Of a DNA stretch of 64,000 nt, positions 44,895-57,305 are shown piece by piece. The stretch is from positions 81,609 through 145,608 of the forward strand of contig LNKV01000025.1 in assembly GCA_001465935.1 (NCBI GenBank), in the 5' to 3' direction. Each line of letters begins with the position of its first letter. Within the stretch, counting starts at the first letter, position 1. The notes beneath the pieces are model-generated. The model worked only from the letters and a program-made list of their open reading frames with translations. It was not told where the DNA came from and did not search any database. The position numbers were made by a program, and so were the translations under genes. The DNA comes from Clarireedia homoeocarpa (Eukaryota > Ascomycota > Leotiomycetes > Helotiales > Rutstroemiaceae).

Positions 44895-46941
44895 GACGGC
44901 GACCAAAAAGTGATATGTGGACTATTCTAAACGTGAAAGAGAGAATTTCTAAGCTAGTGTTAAGAGGTTTTGACAAGTGAGGGGGGTTAGTTGCAGAAGA
45001 GAATATGACCATGAAAGAGTGGAAGTTTTACTGGTGTGACAGAGATAAAAAAAATTTTGAAGAAAGGAAGGACAACGCCGCAGTCCTTTCATCCTTCTCC
45101 ACTAGTCATCTTGATATGCAAGGCGACAGTGCAACTACATCGCTCAGCTCCAATGTCCAGCCCCAATAGCCATCTGCATCAGTGAGGCGATCAAGTCATC
45201 ATTTACCCTTCTGCGTTTGATGCTTGCTTGCCCCTTTTTGCAGGCAGCACTGAGATGTGACTTCGTTTCTGATTTTATCTCTGGATGCAACACTCCATCT
45301 GCCGAATTTTATGTGCTGTACGAGTCACAAATCAATGCAGGTAATCTCGGACAATGGTGGGTGGTCAGGAACTGTCCGGGAGTTCGTATTATGAGCCAGG
45401 GTTGTAGAAACGGACTATCATCCCTTCTCTCGATGGCTTGTGACAATGATTACGACTCAATGTGCCGAAAATTTTGGCCGTTTGTTGACAGACAGCTAGC
45501 GGGAGTGGTCAGCAATTTCTGGGCAGGACCGTAGGGTAAGATTCATGCAAATACCGAACAGGAGATCCAATCGGAGTGCATTTGTCCCTCTTAGATACGA
45601 CCGTGCCTCTTACGCAACAATTGTTGTTGTCAGCAGGAGCTCTTGACTCAAGGGGCATTGAAGTATATCATCGGGGTGAACCGGGCCGACCCAGGTTCAA
45701 TCGTCTTCGCAGATTTAGAAACATTTAGGGCAATACTGGTGTGGCTGAAGGGGCCATGCAATCTTTCAAACAGCATAGTGGAATGGGAAATTCATTCAGC
45801 CATCTGCGATATTTATCCAAGATGCTGATTCAAGACCCACACCGCAAGTAGTCTTACTCTGCTCTGTACGGGAAGAACCATGTTGATTGGTGTTGCGTAG
45901 TGCAGCTCTCCAGTGATGAGTAAGCCGAAATCAGTATTTATAGGTCGATGCGTACAGGGCTCTCTCCATTGGCACAATCTCTATTCTCATCACTGAAATC
46001 ATGGAATACTTCAACACTTGTCGTATGGAATACTTCAACACTTGTCGTACAGATGATGTGGACATTTAAGGTTAACCACTGCGCCTCCCGTACCATCTAG
46101 TGATGATACAAGCTTAGATGCATGCGTACTGTGCCTACGCTCGGCATTTAATCCCAAAGCACAGTTGCCTAACTCGTATTTTTGAGTGGTCGATCACTCC
46201 TACTCCCTTAGGGGGGGTAAAGCTTGGTGCTCTTTGATGCATTGTAGATTACCGTCTGAAGTTTCACGGCATATTTCATAACTACCCCTGCTATCTCTTA
46301 GCTTATATAATCGCAATCCGCCAGGCGCTCCGCCCCCACATGCGTGTATTGTGGAGATGATATCGCGATGTTCCGTTTTGATTACTAGTGGCGACATTCA
46401 TTTCCTCTTTTTGTCTTGATTTTTGATGTCCGGGTATGCGTCATCGTTTGACGTGAGATAGGTGCCGCGTGCGGTGTGCTGTAAGAGGGCTGACACGGAG
46501 TCATCAATGGCAGCTAGGCTGACTTTTCCAAAATAGTTATCATGGCGAGGAAACCATTCGATCTTGACTGTTTCAAGTGGCGTAGAGCTCCGCCTGAAAC
46601 TCAAGACTCTCGTGCCTCATACCTACCTCCGACTACTATGAAAAGACAGAAAGTGTGAACATGACTGTCCATTGGCAGATCTTCAAAAATGGATATAATA
46701 TACATATAGGGGTATCGGAATATTTTAGTTGCCTGTTAGAATCCGTTTGATTCAATCAAATCAGATTGAACCAAGTCTTTCATTCCAGTCATTCATATTT
46801 CTCTCGTTCTACTTAGCTTCTTTCTTGACATTGCTGAGAACTTTACACGTATTTATATATATTTACTGCCTTTAATATCGTAGGTGTTAGAACTAGGCAC
46901 TGGAACTAACGACGGGTTCATCCCTAAATACAGTCGACAAG
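44895..46941. promoter_or_regulatory. Divergent intergenic region between MFS transporter and PKS
   Basis: About 2 kb separates the divergent starts of the MFS gene and the PKS and probably holds both promoters. Short frames on the minus strand (46398-46604 and 46200-46397, separated by a TGA with ATG following) are protein-like but have no recognisable family. A perfect 24-bp tandem duplication lies at 46001-46048. An AT-rich TATATATTTA stretch precedes the PKS start by about 85 bp. Confidence 0.5.
46001..46048. repeat. Perfect 24-bp tandem duplication in the PKS upstream region
   Basis: Two identical adjacent 24-bp units beginning ATGGAATACTTC and ending CACTTGTCGT. Confidence 0.95.
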
Positions 46942-49900
46942 ATGGCTCCTTCAAGAAGCCCCGCAGAGCCCATCGCTCTGGTTGGTATGAGTGAGTAGCG
47001 TCTGCCCACCTGTGCACTAGAAAGTACCTGACGGTGTTGAAAGGCTGTCGTTTACCTGGCGGTGTCTCGAACCCCTCGAAACTATGGGATCTCTTGGCCG
47101 ATGGGAAGTCCGGCTTGAGCGAGATACCCAAGTCACGCTTCAATGTGGACGCTTTCTATCATCCAGATCCTAGTAAGACTGGCACAATTAGTGCAAAAGG
47201 CGGATACTTCTTGAAAGAGGATGTACGACTATTTGACAACGCCTTTTTTGGAATTAACAACTTAGAGACGAAATATATGGACCCTCAGCAAAGGCAGTTA
47301 CTAGAGGTTGTCTACGAATGTTTCGAAAGTGCTGGTGTTACACTAGAAGAAGTATCCGGAGCAAATATCGGCTGTTATGTCGCCAACTTTACTACAGATT
47401 TTGTCAGTGTTCAGGCAAAGGATCCGGATCTATATCATCGATACAGTGCAACAGGATTCGGGCCTACGATTCTTGCAAATCGCATCAGCCATACTTTCAA
47501 TCTACAGGGCCCGAGTCTCATACTTGATACGGCATGTTCGTCCTCATTATATGCTCTCCACGTAGCATGTGCGGCTCTGAATGCCGGCGAATGCGACTCC
47601 GCGATTGTGGCAGGGGCAAACTTGGTCCAGTCGCCAGAAGCCTACATCGCAATGACAAAAGCCGGTGTTCTCTCGAGTACATCGGTATCCCATACATTTG
47701 ATTCTTCCGCCGACGGATATGGAAGAGGGGAAGGAGTAGCTGCATTGTATCTGAAACGGATGGGATCTCTGAAATCTTCGGATCCTGTACGCTCTATCAT
47801 TCGCGGAACAGCGGTAAACAGGTAACATTTAATTCCACCCTCACACTCTCATTGTCGTTAACATAAAACAGCAACGGACACACGCCTGGAATTACCATGC
47901 CAGGTAAACATGGTCAAGAAGCCGTCATCCGAAAGGCTTACGCTATGGCTGGGCTATCTCTGGAGGATACAACTTACATAGAGGTATGTTACCGACAAAG
48001 TAGCTTCATATGTAGTTTACTAATTTCTTTTCTTCACAAGACTCACGGCACCGGCACAAGCATTGGGGACCCCATAGAAGTCGAGGCCATATCGAAATGT
48101 TTCAAGCCCAGGTCTAGCCAGCCACTTCTCATAGGGTCTGTGAAACCAAATATGGGCCATGGTGAAGCTGTTAGTGGTATCACGAGTATCATCAAAGCAG
48201 CCCTTGCTCTCGAACACCAGATCATTCCACCCACGATCGGTATTGAGACTCTGAATCCGCAGCTCAAACTTGAAGAGCGTAATATTCGAGTTGTCATGTT
48301 TCCTGAACGATGGCCCGCGGCTGCAGTGGAAAGAATAAGTGTAAACTCTTTCGGTTATGGTGGAGCCAATGCGCATGCAATTCTTGATTCTGCAAGAATG
48401 CATATACCCCAGCATCGCCCAAGTACCTACAAGGATGTCGACGAGCCATATACAACCATGCTTCTACCTTTTTCGGCCAATAATAAAGAATCACTGGCCA
48501 AAAACATTGAAGCGATCGTTTCTTCAGATGTCATTTCGAACAATCTCCGAGATCTTACCTACACATTGGGATCTCATCGCTCGAGCCTGCCTGTCCGAGG
48601 CTATGCACTTGCTTATAAGGAAAACATGGAGTCCCCAGTATCAACGACTGCCCCCAAGCTTCAACAATCGAATGCTACCACCTTGTCAATTGCGTTTATC
48701 TTCACCGGTCAAGGAGCGCAATCAGCACGGATGGGTGCCGAACTACTGGACAGATTTCCTGTCTTTGGTCAAACAATCGACACTCTTGATGCTCATCTCA
48801 AGAGCTTACCCGAGGCACCGACATGGTCACTGAAAGGTAGGTTCACTAATGTCTAATATGGTATTTATGGGCTGACAAATGGTGAAGAAATAATACTGGA
48901 AAGTGCCCAACAGAGCACAATAAACAAGGCCTCAAGATCTCAACCTGTTTGTACTGCTGTACAGATAGGTTTACTAGCGTTGCTTAAGGATTGGAATATT
49001 CAACCAAAAGCAGTTATTGGACACTCCTCCGGTAAGTATCTCAAGAATTTTCGAGTATTGTTACTAATTACTACCAATCAGGAGAGATATGTGCCGCTTA
49101 CGCTGCTGGTTACATTACCATGGAACAAGCCATAGCAACTGCGTATTATCGAGGTCTTGCAGTTTCCAGAATGATTAAAAAAGGTGCAATGATGGCTGTC
49201 GGGCTCAATCATGAAAAGGTTCATCAACACATCTTGAGACACAACTTACAAGGGCATCTTCGCGTCGCTTGCATCAATTCGCCAGAAAGTACCACTGTCA
49301 GCGGTGAATCCGATGCCATTGACACTTTACTTTCAGCTCTCCAAGCGCAGGAGGTTTTCGTCCGAAAACTCAAGACGGATGAGAAAGCTTATCATTCTCA
49401 CTTGATGCAGGAGATTGGACAGTACTATGAGGATCTGCTTGAGCCAGTGTTTGCCAAGAAGAACCCCGTTGACCTCGAGAAGCCAAATGTCAAGATGTTC
49501 TCCTCGGTGATCTCAGACCTTGCTGAGCAAGAACTGGTAGGGACACCTGATTACTGGCGCAAGAATCTTGAATCTCCGGTTCTTTTTTCCAGTGCGATGG
49601 AACTACTTCTGTCATCTGGAACATATCATATGATAGAAGTGGGTCCACATCCGGCATTAGCACAGCCAGTACGTGATATTCAACAGGGTGTCAACAACAC
49701 GCAATCTTCCTATGCTTCGACTTTGTCTAGAGGACTCAACAGTGAGTTATCAATGTTGCACCTAGCTGGGGCCCTTTTCCTGGAAGGTTATAAGCTGCCG
49801 TTCTCTAGAATCAACGGTATCGATACAGAATCTACTGATCATGCCTTTTCCAATGGTATCGGGCATCTTACCAACGGCACTGATGCAAACGGACATGCTA

Positions 49901-52900
49901 CCAACGGACATGCTACCAACGGGCATGCTACCAACGGACATGCTACCAACGGACATGCTACCAACGGACATGCTACCAACGGACATGTTACCAACGGGCA
50001 TGTCGCCAATGGAAATAATATCAACGGACATAAAACCAACGGACACGTCACCAACGAACATAAAAGCAATGGAAATGGTACCACCAAGACTTCCACCAAT
50101 GGATTTAGAGAAATCAACGCTGAATCTCCGGAAGACAGAATTGATGAGAAAATAAAATCCATAACTTCAAAGTCCAACGGAGCGCACACAGAACACTCTG
50201 AGACCAGCATCGAGACCTTAAACGGCAACGAATCATCCCATGATGTTCCAAATGGGGCACAAATCAAGTCGGATGACATTAAATCGACCCATAGTTCAAG
50301 GCACAATCTTCGAGTCCTTCACAATTTACCGACTTATGCTTGGAACCACCAAGATCTCCTCTGGAACGAGTCTCGAATTAGCTCCGAATACCGCAATCAA
50401 AAGTATAAGAGACACGACCTCCTTGGATCGAGGATCTCTGGAACACCAGGAAGAGGATATGCGTGGCGTAATACTCTAAAGCTTCAGGAGGTGCCATGGA
50501 TTCAAGATCACAAATTAGGCCAGACTATAGTCTTTCCAGCCGCCGGTTATCTCGCCATGGCCATCGAAGGATTATGTCAAGTTCATGATTACTCCCCCAA
50601 CGGAAAAATCACATTGAAACAGGTTCACTTATTGAACCTTCTCGTCTTGGAGGCCGAAGGAGATGGTGTTGAATTGAACATGCAGTTAGAACAAGCCCGG
50701 ATATCGAACGCAGCAACCTCTGATATTTGGTGGCGATTCGAGATCTGTTCGCGAATTGCGGATGTTTTGACTGTACATGCCACTGGCCTGATCGCCCTGA
50801 AGGATACTTCCTTGCTCACTGAGATACCATATCCATTCGTTGACTCTGTCATGGAAGAACAAGCTACTAGAACCTGGTACAATAAACTTGCCAAAGAGGG
50901 TTTGTGTTTCGGTCCTGAGTTCCAGTCTCTGGCTGAAATAAAGACTGACCGCGGGAAAAAGAACCCCGGTGCTCTTGCGAAGACGGCGTATCGGCAAGGC
51001 GGCAGCTCAGGGAAATACCCAGAATCTGACTATGTTATTCACCCGGTAACAATCGATGCCATGCTGCAAGCCGCGATTGTTGGTTCCTCCGCAGGGGTTG
51101 TCCATGATTTCAAGGGTAAGATTCCAGTTGTTGTCGGTGAACTCGATATTCTCCTCGGCAAAACAATTAGTGCTGCAGAGGTCTGTGATATCCGTGCTAC
51201 TAGCAGCAAGGTCGGCTTAGAATCAGTAGTACTCTCAGGCGAACTACAGAGTAACTCTGGACAAACCATAGTTCAGATGAAGGATGTCCGCATCATTCCT
51301 TATCGGGAGCAATCACTTCAAAGTTCAACTGAGCGGAATCCGTATCTTCGAATCCTATGGAAGCCAAATATATCTACCATGGGAAGCGAAGACTCGGGTG
51401 TCTTTGCTAGTTACTTGGAGCAGTTCAATAGCCTTCTTCCATCTCAAGTTAAGGACAGCAACCTGGCATACTTAGCAGGTGCTCTGGATCTCATCACCCA
51501 CAAAAGTGGACGCACGAAAATTCTGGAGTTGAGTCATGATAACAATGATCAGCTAGAAGAGGTTGTTGTTGCAACAGGAATTGGTGGTAAACATAAACAC
51601 TTCGACTCATACACGAGGGCTACAATTACACTTGATGGAGACATCAAAACTGACTCAAAGAAGCTCAAGCCAGATTCCCTGTTCGACATTGTCGTGGTCT
51701 CCTCCGTAAGTTTTCCATCTCCATGTATGAGTTTGACTAATATTTCATATCTAGCCAATTTCAACAGGTGTGTTACTTAGCCGCCTTGAGAATATCAAGC
51801 AGTATGTTACTCGAAATGCCACTCTGGTGTTCGCAAGCGACTCAACGACGGCTCGCTCGCTGAGCCAAAAACAGCTCTCTCTATTCTCTGCAATTCCGGA
51901 AAATTCCAACACTACAGTCACAATTGCGCGCTTGAATCCTACTACGTTAGACCAAACTACGATTCCTGAGCAATCCAAAGTTATCGTCGTCAGCCTAACT
52001 ACCACACTCCCACTCTCCCCATTACAACATGCAATAATCGATGAACTTTCGGCGTCTCTGAAGGTACACGTGGAATTAATCGGCCTAGAAGATGTAACTA
52101 ACGAAACCGTTCCGCCAAATTCGACAGTCGTCACAACCGTCGAACTCGAATCTCCAATTCTAAGCACCATAACTACAGTTCAGCTTGAGCATCTAAAAAT
52201 TCTCTCTGAGAATTCATCATTCCTTCTCTGGCTCACAGGTGGTTCTCTCTATAAAGCCTCCAATCCAGAATATGCTGTCATACTGGGTCTTTCCCGTTCG
52301 CTAATGTTGGAGCGCCCGTCTTTGAAGATGCCCGTGTTTGATATCGATCTCACCACCCCTCCTGCCACATCCGCACGAAACGTAGTTTCGGTAATGAGAG
52401 AGGTAATGAGTAGTGGTGAACTTGTGCCGGATACTGAATATCGCCAACATGAAGGTGTGATTTACCATAGCCGCATCGTTCCAGACATTGTCCTCAACAA
52501 AGAGTTCCGCCATTTGCAAGACGAGGAGGTTACTCAAATCCTAATCGAGGAAGCGGGGTACTGCAAATTAGGGATGAAACAAGTGCGAAACATTAATACC
52601 TTGCGTTTCCAGGAAGTAGAAAAAGACGGACCGGTTCCAAGAGGGTACGTCGAGGTGCAGGTTAGAGCCATGGGCATTAATGCTAAAGTAAGCATTCCTG
52701 TTTGACTACTTTCAATTGTGGCGAGACTAACAGAGGAAAAATAGGACCTGGACACTCTAACAGACAAAGCTGATGTTAGAAATGGAACTTGCTCTCTCGA
52801 GTTCAGCGGTGTAATAACAGCTACCGGCTCCCAAGTATCGGTCTTCAAGCCTGGGGACCGTGTAGTTGTTCTTGCACCTAATTATGGGGGAACATATGAG

Positions 52901-55215
52901 CGTGTGCCAGAGTGGGCATGCTGTAGATTGAATGACGATGAGGAGTTTGTCGTATGTACACTTCTATGTTTCCTCTTTCTTCCTGAACTAAACTAATCAT
53001 GATCGATATAGACCATGGCAACAGTTCCAATGGCTTTCGCGACAGCACTACATGCATTAGAAGACCGCGCTAGATTGGAGATCGGCCAGGTAAATTTTAC
53101 TCCTCGGGGGGCAAAACGAATTTTGTGCTAATTTTTTAGTCGGTCCTCATTCATTCGGCCACGGAGAGCGTCGGACTAGCTGCCATCCAGATTGCACAAC
53201 TTAAGGGCGCAGAGGTAAGATTATCTCCATACTACCTATGCATAAATTTACCATCTAGCAACCCAGCTCACATACTAACTTAATATCTTTTAGATATTTG
53301 CAACTGTCGATACGGAAGCCAAGAAAGCTTTCTTGGTTAACAATTTGCATATCCCATCATCCCATATCTTCCAATCCCAGAGCGTAGCATTCCTTGACGA
53401 GATTAAGAAAGCGACATCGGGAAATGGAGTAGATGTCATTCTCAATTCTCTTACAGGAGACTTGTTACAAGCCAGTTGGGAAGCAGTAGCTGATTTCGGA
53501 ACTTTCATCGAACTTGGAAAGCGAGACATTGTTGACAGCGGGCTGTTGGACATGCGTGTTTTCAATTCAGGTACTACATTTACAGCATTCGACATGGGTG
53601 ATATTTTCTGGTCCAAAAAGGAAATCCGACGCCAAACTATTCATCGGTAAGCCTCTTACTTACTTTTAATATCAAAGATAAGAAATGCTGATGAAATGTA
53701 GGTTGTTGTGCAGAAGCATAGAGCTACTAAGAGAAGAGAAAATTAGGCCAGTGTCACCCTTGGAGATCTTCCCTGCATCCCAAGTCGTTGAAGCGTTCCG
53801 CTATTTTGCATCCAGCGAACGCATTGGAAAAGTTGCCTTAACGTTTTTGCCCTCCGATACGATTCCCGTATGTATTCCACTTTCATGCCCTCTTTCATGA
53901 AGATTGTAAATGGCGCAAGTACTAATTAGAGCCTCCAGATCGTCAAGCTCAAACATAATACACGCTTTGATGCCCGAAAATCATACATACTAGTCGGTTG
54001 TCTGGGTGGTCTAGGTCGAAGTTTGGCTCAATGGATGCTGAAGCGAGGAGCGAGAAACTTTGTCTTCATGGGTCGCTCAGGAATTTCCAAACCTGCCGCT
54101 CGGAACACAGTCACCGACCTACAAGCAGCAGGGGCGGATGTGGAAGTTGTGCAGGGAGATGTGTCTTGCTATGCTGATGTGGAACGAGCCGTAACGGCAG
54201 CAAAACTTCCAATTGGCGGCATAGTGCAAGCAGCTATGAGTATACATGTAAGCTCCTATTATTCTTATGGTCACAATATTCGAAGCTAATCAGCCAGGTC
54301 GCGTTGTTCAATGAAACCACACCTGAGAAATGGCACTCGGGCATTAGTCAAAAAGTTCAAGGCTCTTTGAATCTCTACAAGGCCTTAACCACAGTGCACA
54401 ACACCTCGCAGCTCGATTTCTTCCTCATGCTGTCCTCCGTTACGGGAAGCGTTGGAGTTGCTACAGAAGCCAACTATTGCGCTGCCGGTGCCTTCCAAGA
54501 CGCGTTTGGCGCCCATCTGCGCAGTCTTGGTCTCCCTGGCGTATCACTCGGTCTTGGTATGGTTTCCGAGGTTGGATTCCTGCACGAGAGACCCGGAACG
54601 GAAGCGGTGCTTCTAAGGAAAGGACTGCATCCACTTACTGAAGAAGAGTTCTTGGTGTTGATTGACGGAGCTATCAACTCCTTGAAATCCGCTGATGAAT
54701 CTGGCGACATGGCTTGGGGAAAGAAACATCATATGGATGGTCATATATTGACAGGTCTCGAGCTCCAAGGATTCCAAAAGCATCGTGATATGGGATTTGT
54801 GAGAGGGGTGGTTGTCCTTGAAGATCCTCGCTTCACTTACATGGCGGGAGCATTTGCAGCCTCAGAGCCTACCAGCGCAGACGCAGACGCTAATGGGAGC
54901 AACTTTCCTCGCGCAGTAGCCTCCGCGTTAGCGAGAAACGAGAGCGACTCTTTGCCGGGCGAAGAGTTGGTTGAGGCGATTGCAGGCGTGGTCATAGCTC
55001 GTATCGCAACATTGTTGTTGGTCCCTCCGACGCAGCTGCAGATCACGACGCATCTTGCGGACTTTGGAATGGAGAGTATGCTCGCGGCTGAGTTCCGATC
55101 GGATATGTTTAGGGCGTTTAAGGTGGATGTACCGTTTGCTGTTTTGATGGCGCAGGGGACTCAGATAAGAAATATTTCGGAGCTGGTGGGACAGAGTTTA
55201 CTTGATCAGAAGTAA
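46942..55215 (+). CDS. Highly reducing type I polyketide synthase, KS-AT-DH-(MT0)-ER*-KR-ACP (2513 aa)
   Basis: Fourteen exons: join(46942..46990, 47044..47821, 47872..47983, 48041..48836, 48888..49031, 49082..51705, 51755..52687, 52745..52951, 53012..53089, 53140..53214, 53294..53646, 53702..53867, 53939..54247, 54298..55215); every phase closes. KS: LDTACSSSLY (Cys181), ETHGTGTS (His315), PNMGHGEA. AT: FTGQGAQ near 533, GHSSGE (Ser625). A repetitive NGHAT linker spans about 897-961. DH: DHKLGQTIVFP (His1103), HPVTIDAMLQ (Asp1285). The methyltransferase region (about 1440-1501) lacks the SAM glycines. ER: the nucleotide loop is HSATESVGLAAIQIAQ (about 1912-1927) instead of the usual GGVG. 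KR: GCLGGLGRS (2125-2133), SSVTG and ANYCAAG (Tyr2268). ACP: FGMESM (Ser2468). The protein ends soon after the ACP with no TE, reductase or condensation domain. Product unknown. Intron 47984..48040 is a stop-free multiple of three. Confidence 0.95.
49891..50085 (+). repeat. 15-bp coding minisatellite in the PKS AT-DH linker
   Basis: Thirteen consecutive 15-bp units (GGACATGCTACCAAC consensus) encode GHATN repeats; the first six are almost identical and the later ones drift (GHVTN, GNNIN, GHKTN). Because no stop arises in this unit, several other frames are open here as an artefact. Confidence 0.97.
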
Positions 55216-55778
55216 GGCGGGATTTCTATTAAACATGTTAAAGTAGTGTGGTAATATACTGTATGGTTTCAAGTTGTTGTTCTGATATGGCAATGAGATA
55301 ATAGTTGAGAATCGATATGTGATGTTGGATTAGAGTGTGCCCATTAAATTAGTGGTTGTTTGAGGATATAAACTTCGCAAGTGGCGATGATTGGCTGCCT
55401 GGTCAAACGGTCGCTACCATAATGTCAATGCAACGCAATCTTCCCGAGCGGGCATTCAAAATTAGGAGGCCCAAATATTTGTAACCAGGTCAGTTGGTGG
55501 ACAATACTTCAACTTTGCCGTCGGTCGCACGATGAGTGTAATTGGTCGTGAGCATGTTGATTAAACAGCGTATTTACTAGCGTAAATTATGGTACTATCA
55601 TTTGCCCCTATCTCAACCCGCAGAAAGAATGGATACGAAGGTTTGGAACGGGCTCCGTGCTGCTAGCACCACAAGTATATCAAGCAATCCCAATGTTTTT
55701 CCAACAGGTATCCTAACTCCTGTCTTTACATAACCCATTAACCCATTGACCCATCCATTTTATGCACTCTCCATATCC
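55216..55778. other. Intergenic region between convergent PKS and rhodopsin-like genes
   Basis: 563 bp of shared 3' flank. Nothing recognised. Confidence 0.5.
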
Positions 55779-57305
55779 CTAGACAGCAGACCCGTGCGGT
55801 GTCTCATGCTCCTCCCAAACATAATTACCTCTCTTCGAATTATCGTGCAGATCCTCAATCTCCTCATTCGCGCGATCTCTATGATCTATGATCGAAAAAT
55901 CTGTCGTCACAGTAATATCATTTGGATGAGGGTATTTCTTTCGGTTCTTGCTATCATCGAGACGTTGGAACCCTTGACTGCCTTTGGGCGTTTGCAATTG
56001 TATGCCGTCATCACCATGGCTTTGCTTTTTGCCTGACCCTTGGTAAGATGTTTTGGTTGTGTGGATTATTCGAGGGAGTAGTCTTTCGATTAATGGACGC
56101 CAGGTAGGCATGCAGGCGGATATTAAGTAGACGCCGGGTTCGACTTGAGTCCATGTCACTATGCAAATCGAATTAGCTTTAACATCTTGTCTCTGTTGTT
56201 GGCAACTCAGGTTGGAGCACACTTACTATGCTCGACGGACGTCCAGGTAGAATCAGTGAAGGAGTTGGAACCGAAGAAGCTTGAAAATCGAATGATGGAT
56301 GTGACCAAGCCACTATCATTATACAAATAAAATTAGCTCTAACCTCTTGCCTCTAATATTTGACAGTGAAGTTGGAACACACTCACCAACTACCCACAGC
56401 GAAAGTTATTGTTAAGAGTATCTGAGGAACCACGCGGTCAGTACATTTCGCTTTTATGACTTTTCCGCGCAGAGTTGCTTACTTTCGTACGCCTAGTGGC
56501 ATGAAGATTCCAGACTACACGCATCGGCAAGACTAGAATGGCGACATCGGTGGCTATATTGGGAATACTGGTCCAAATGTAGAAAGCGTTCCTGTCAATA
56601 CATTTAGCTGGGATTGTAGCGTCCCAGTTTGCTGCAAATGGTTTGCATTCGGCGAAATTGACGATGAATGTTGAGATACTCGCTCCGACCAAGGCTGTAG
56701 CATTAGACTGTCAGTCATCCGTTTGAACGTATATCTAGCAGGCCGATGGTCGTAAACAAAGGAAGAAGTAAGATGATTTCCTCTATTAGAAGTTGATGGG
56801 GTGTAGTAACCAGGTGACTGAAGACGTTGCACTGGGATTGCACCTACCGAAGCCAATTATGTATATCATGATCCGAGTCCATCTTGTAATGAAGAGTCGA
56901 TGATAGAGGCACAAAATTGCAAGCTTTGGAAGATTGACAGCTATCCAGTAGATAGCAGCGAGTGCAAGGAGATGTTTGAACCATACGGCTACAGTATCTG
57001 GATGGTGCTTCGCGAGATACTGAAGATGATGGCCGGCTCCACCATGTTTGACAGCACCTAGAAGAATGAGCAGGGTCCCTTCGTTTACTAATCCAGAACT
57101 TACTGATATCTACACCTGCCTGGCACATCTGAAGAAACAACGCGGTGAAAATAAGAATATCATCCTTCACCCAAGGGCCTTTGATCATATACCGAGCAAC
57201 ATAGCGCAGTGAAACACATAAGATCTGGACAGGTATCCAAATAATAGTGAAAGTGATGACACGATTACCTCTCCACGTGGAATCGTCTTCAAGAGGCACA
57301 ACCAT
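55779..57305 (-). CDS. Fungal rhodopsin-domain integral membrane protein (374 aa)
   Basis: Exons complement(55779..56158, 56227..56312, 56387..56421, 56483..56694, 56848..57057, 57104..57305), including a 35-bp micro-exon; all phases close. Seven membrane segments are visible, among them VITFTIIWIPVQILCVSLRY, KDDILIFTALFLQMCQAG, HLLALAAIYWIAVNLPKLAI, ALVGASISTFIVNFAECKPF, IPNIATDVAILVLPMRVVWN and ILLTITFAVGSCGLVTSIIR, then TWTQVEPGVYLISACMPTWR. The WVKDDILIF, NWD, PMRVVW and VEPGVYL motifs mark the Pezizomycotina-specific rhodopsin-like family (PTH11-related, no retinal Lys expected). The C-terminal ~100 residues are cytoplasmic and polar. It sits between the PKS and the trans-ER. Such genes are found in metabolite clusters, but their role is unknown. 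Confidence 0.9.

Noticed and set aside
46200..46604. Two abutting minus-strand frames (MSFRRSSTPLETVKIEWF... and MSPLVIKTEHRDII...)
   Set aside because: Protein-like composition but no recognised family and no intron to join them; too weak to call a gene in the MFS-PKS promoter region.
49762..50306. Long open frames on both strands over the PKS AT-DH linker
   Set aside because: They arise because the 15-bp tandem unit lacks stops in several frames; the real frame is the PKS.
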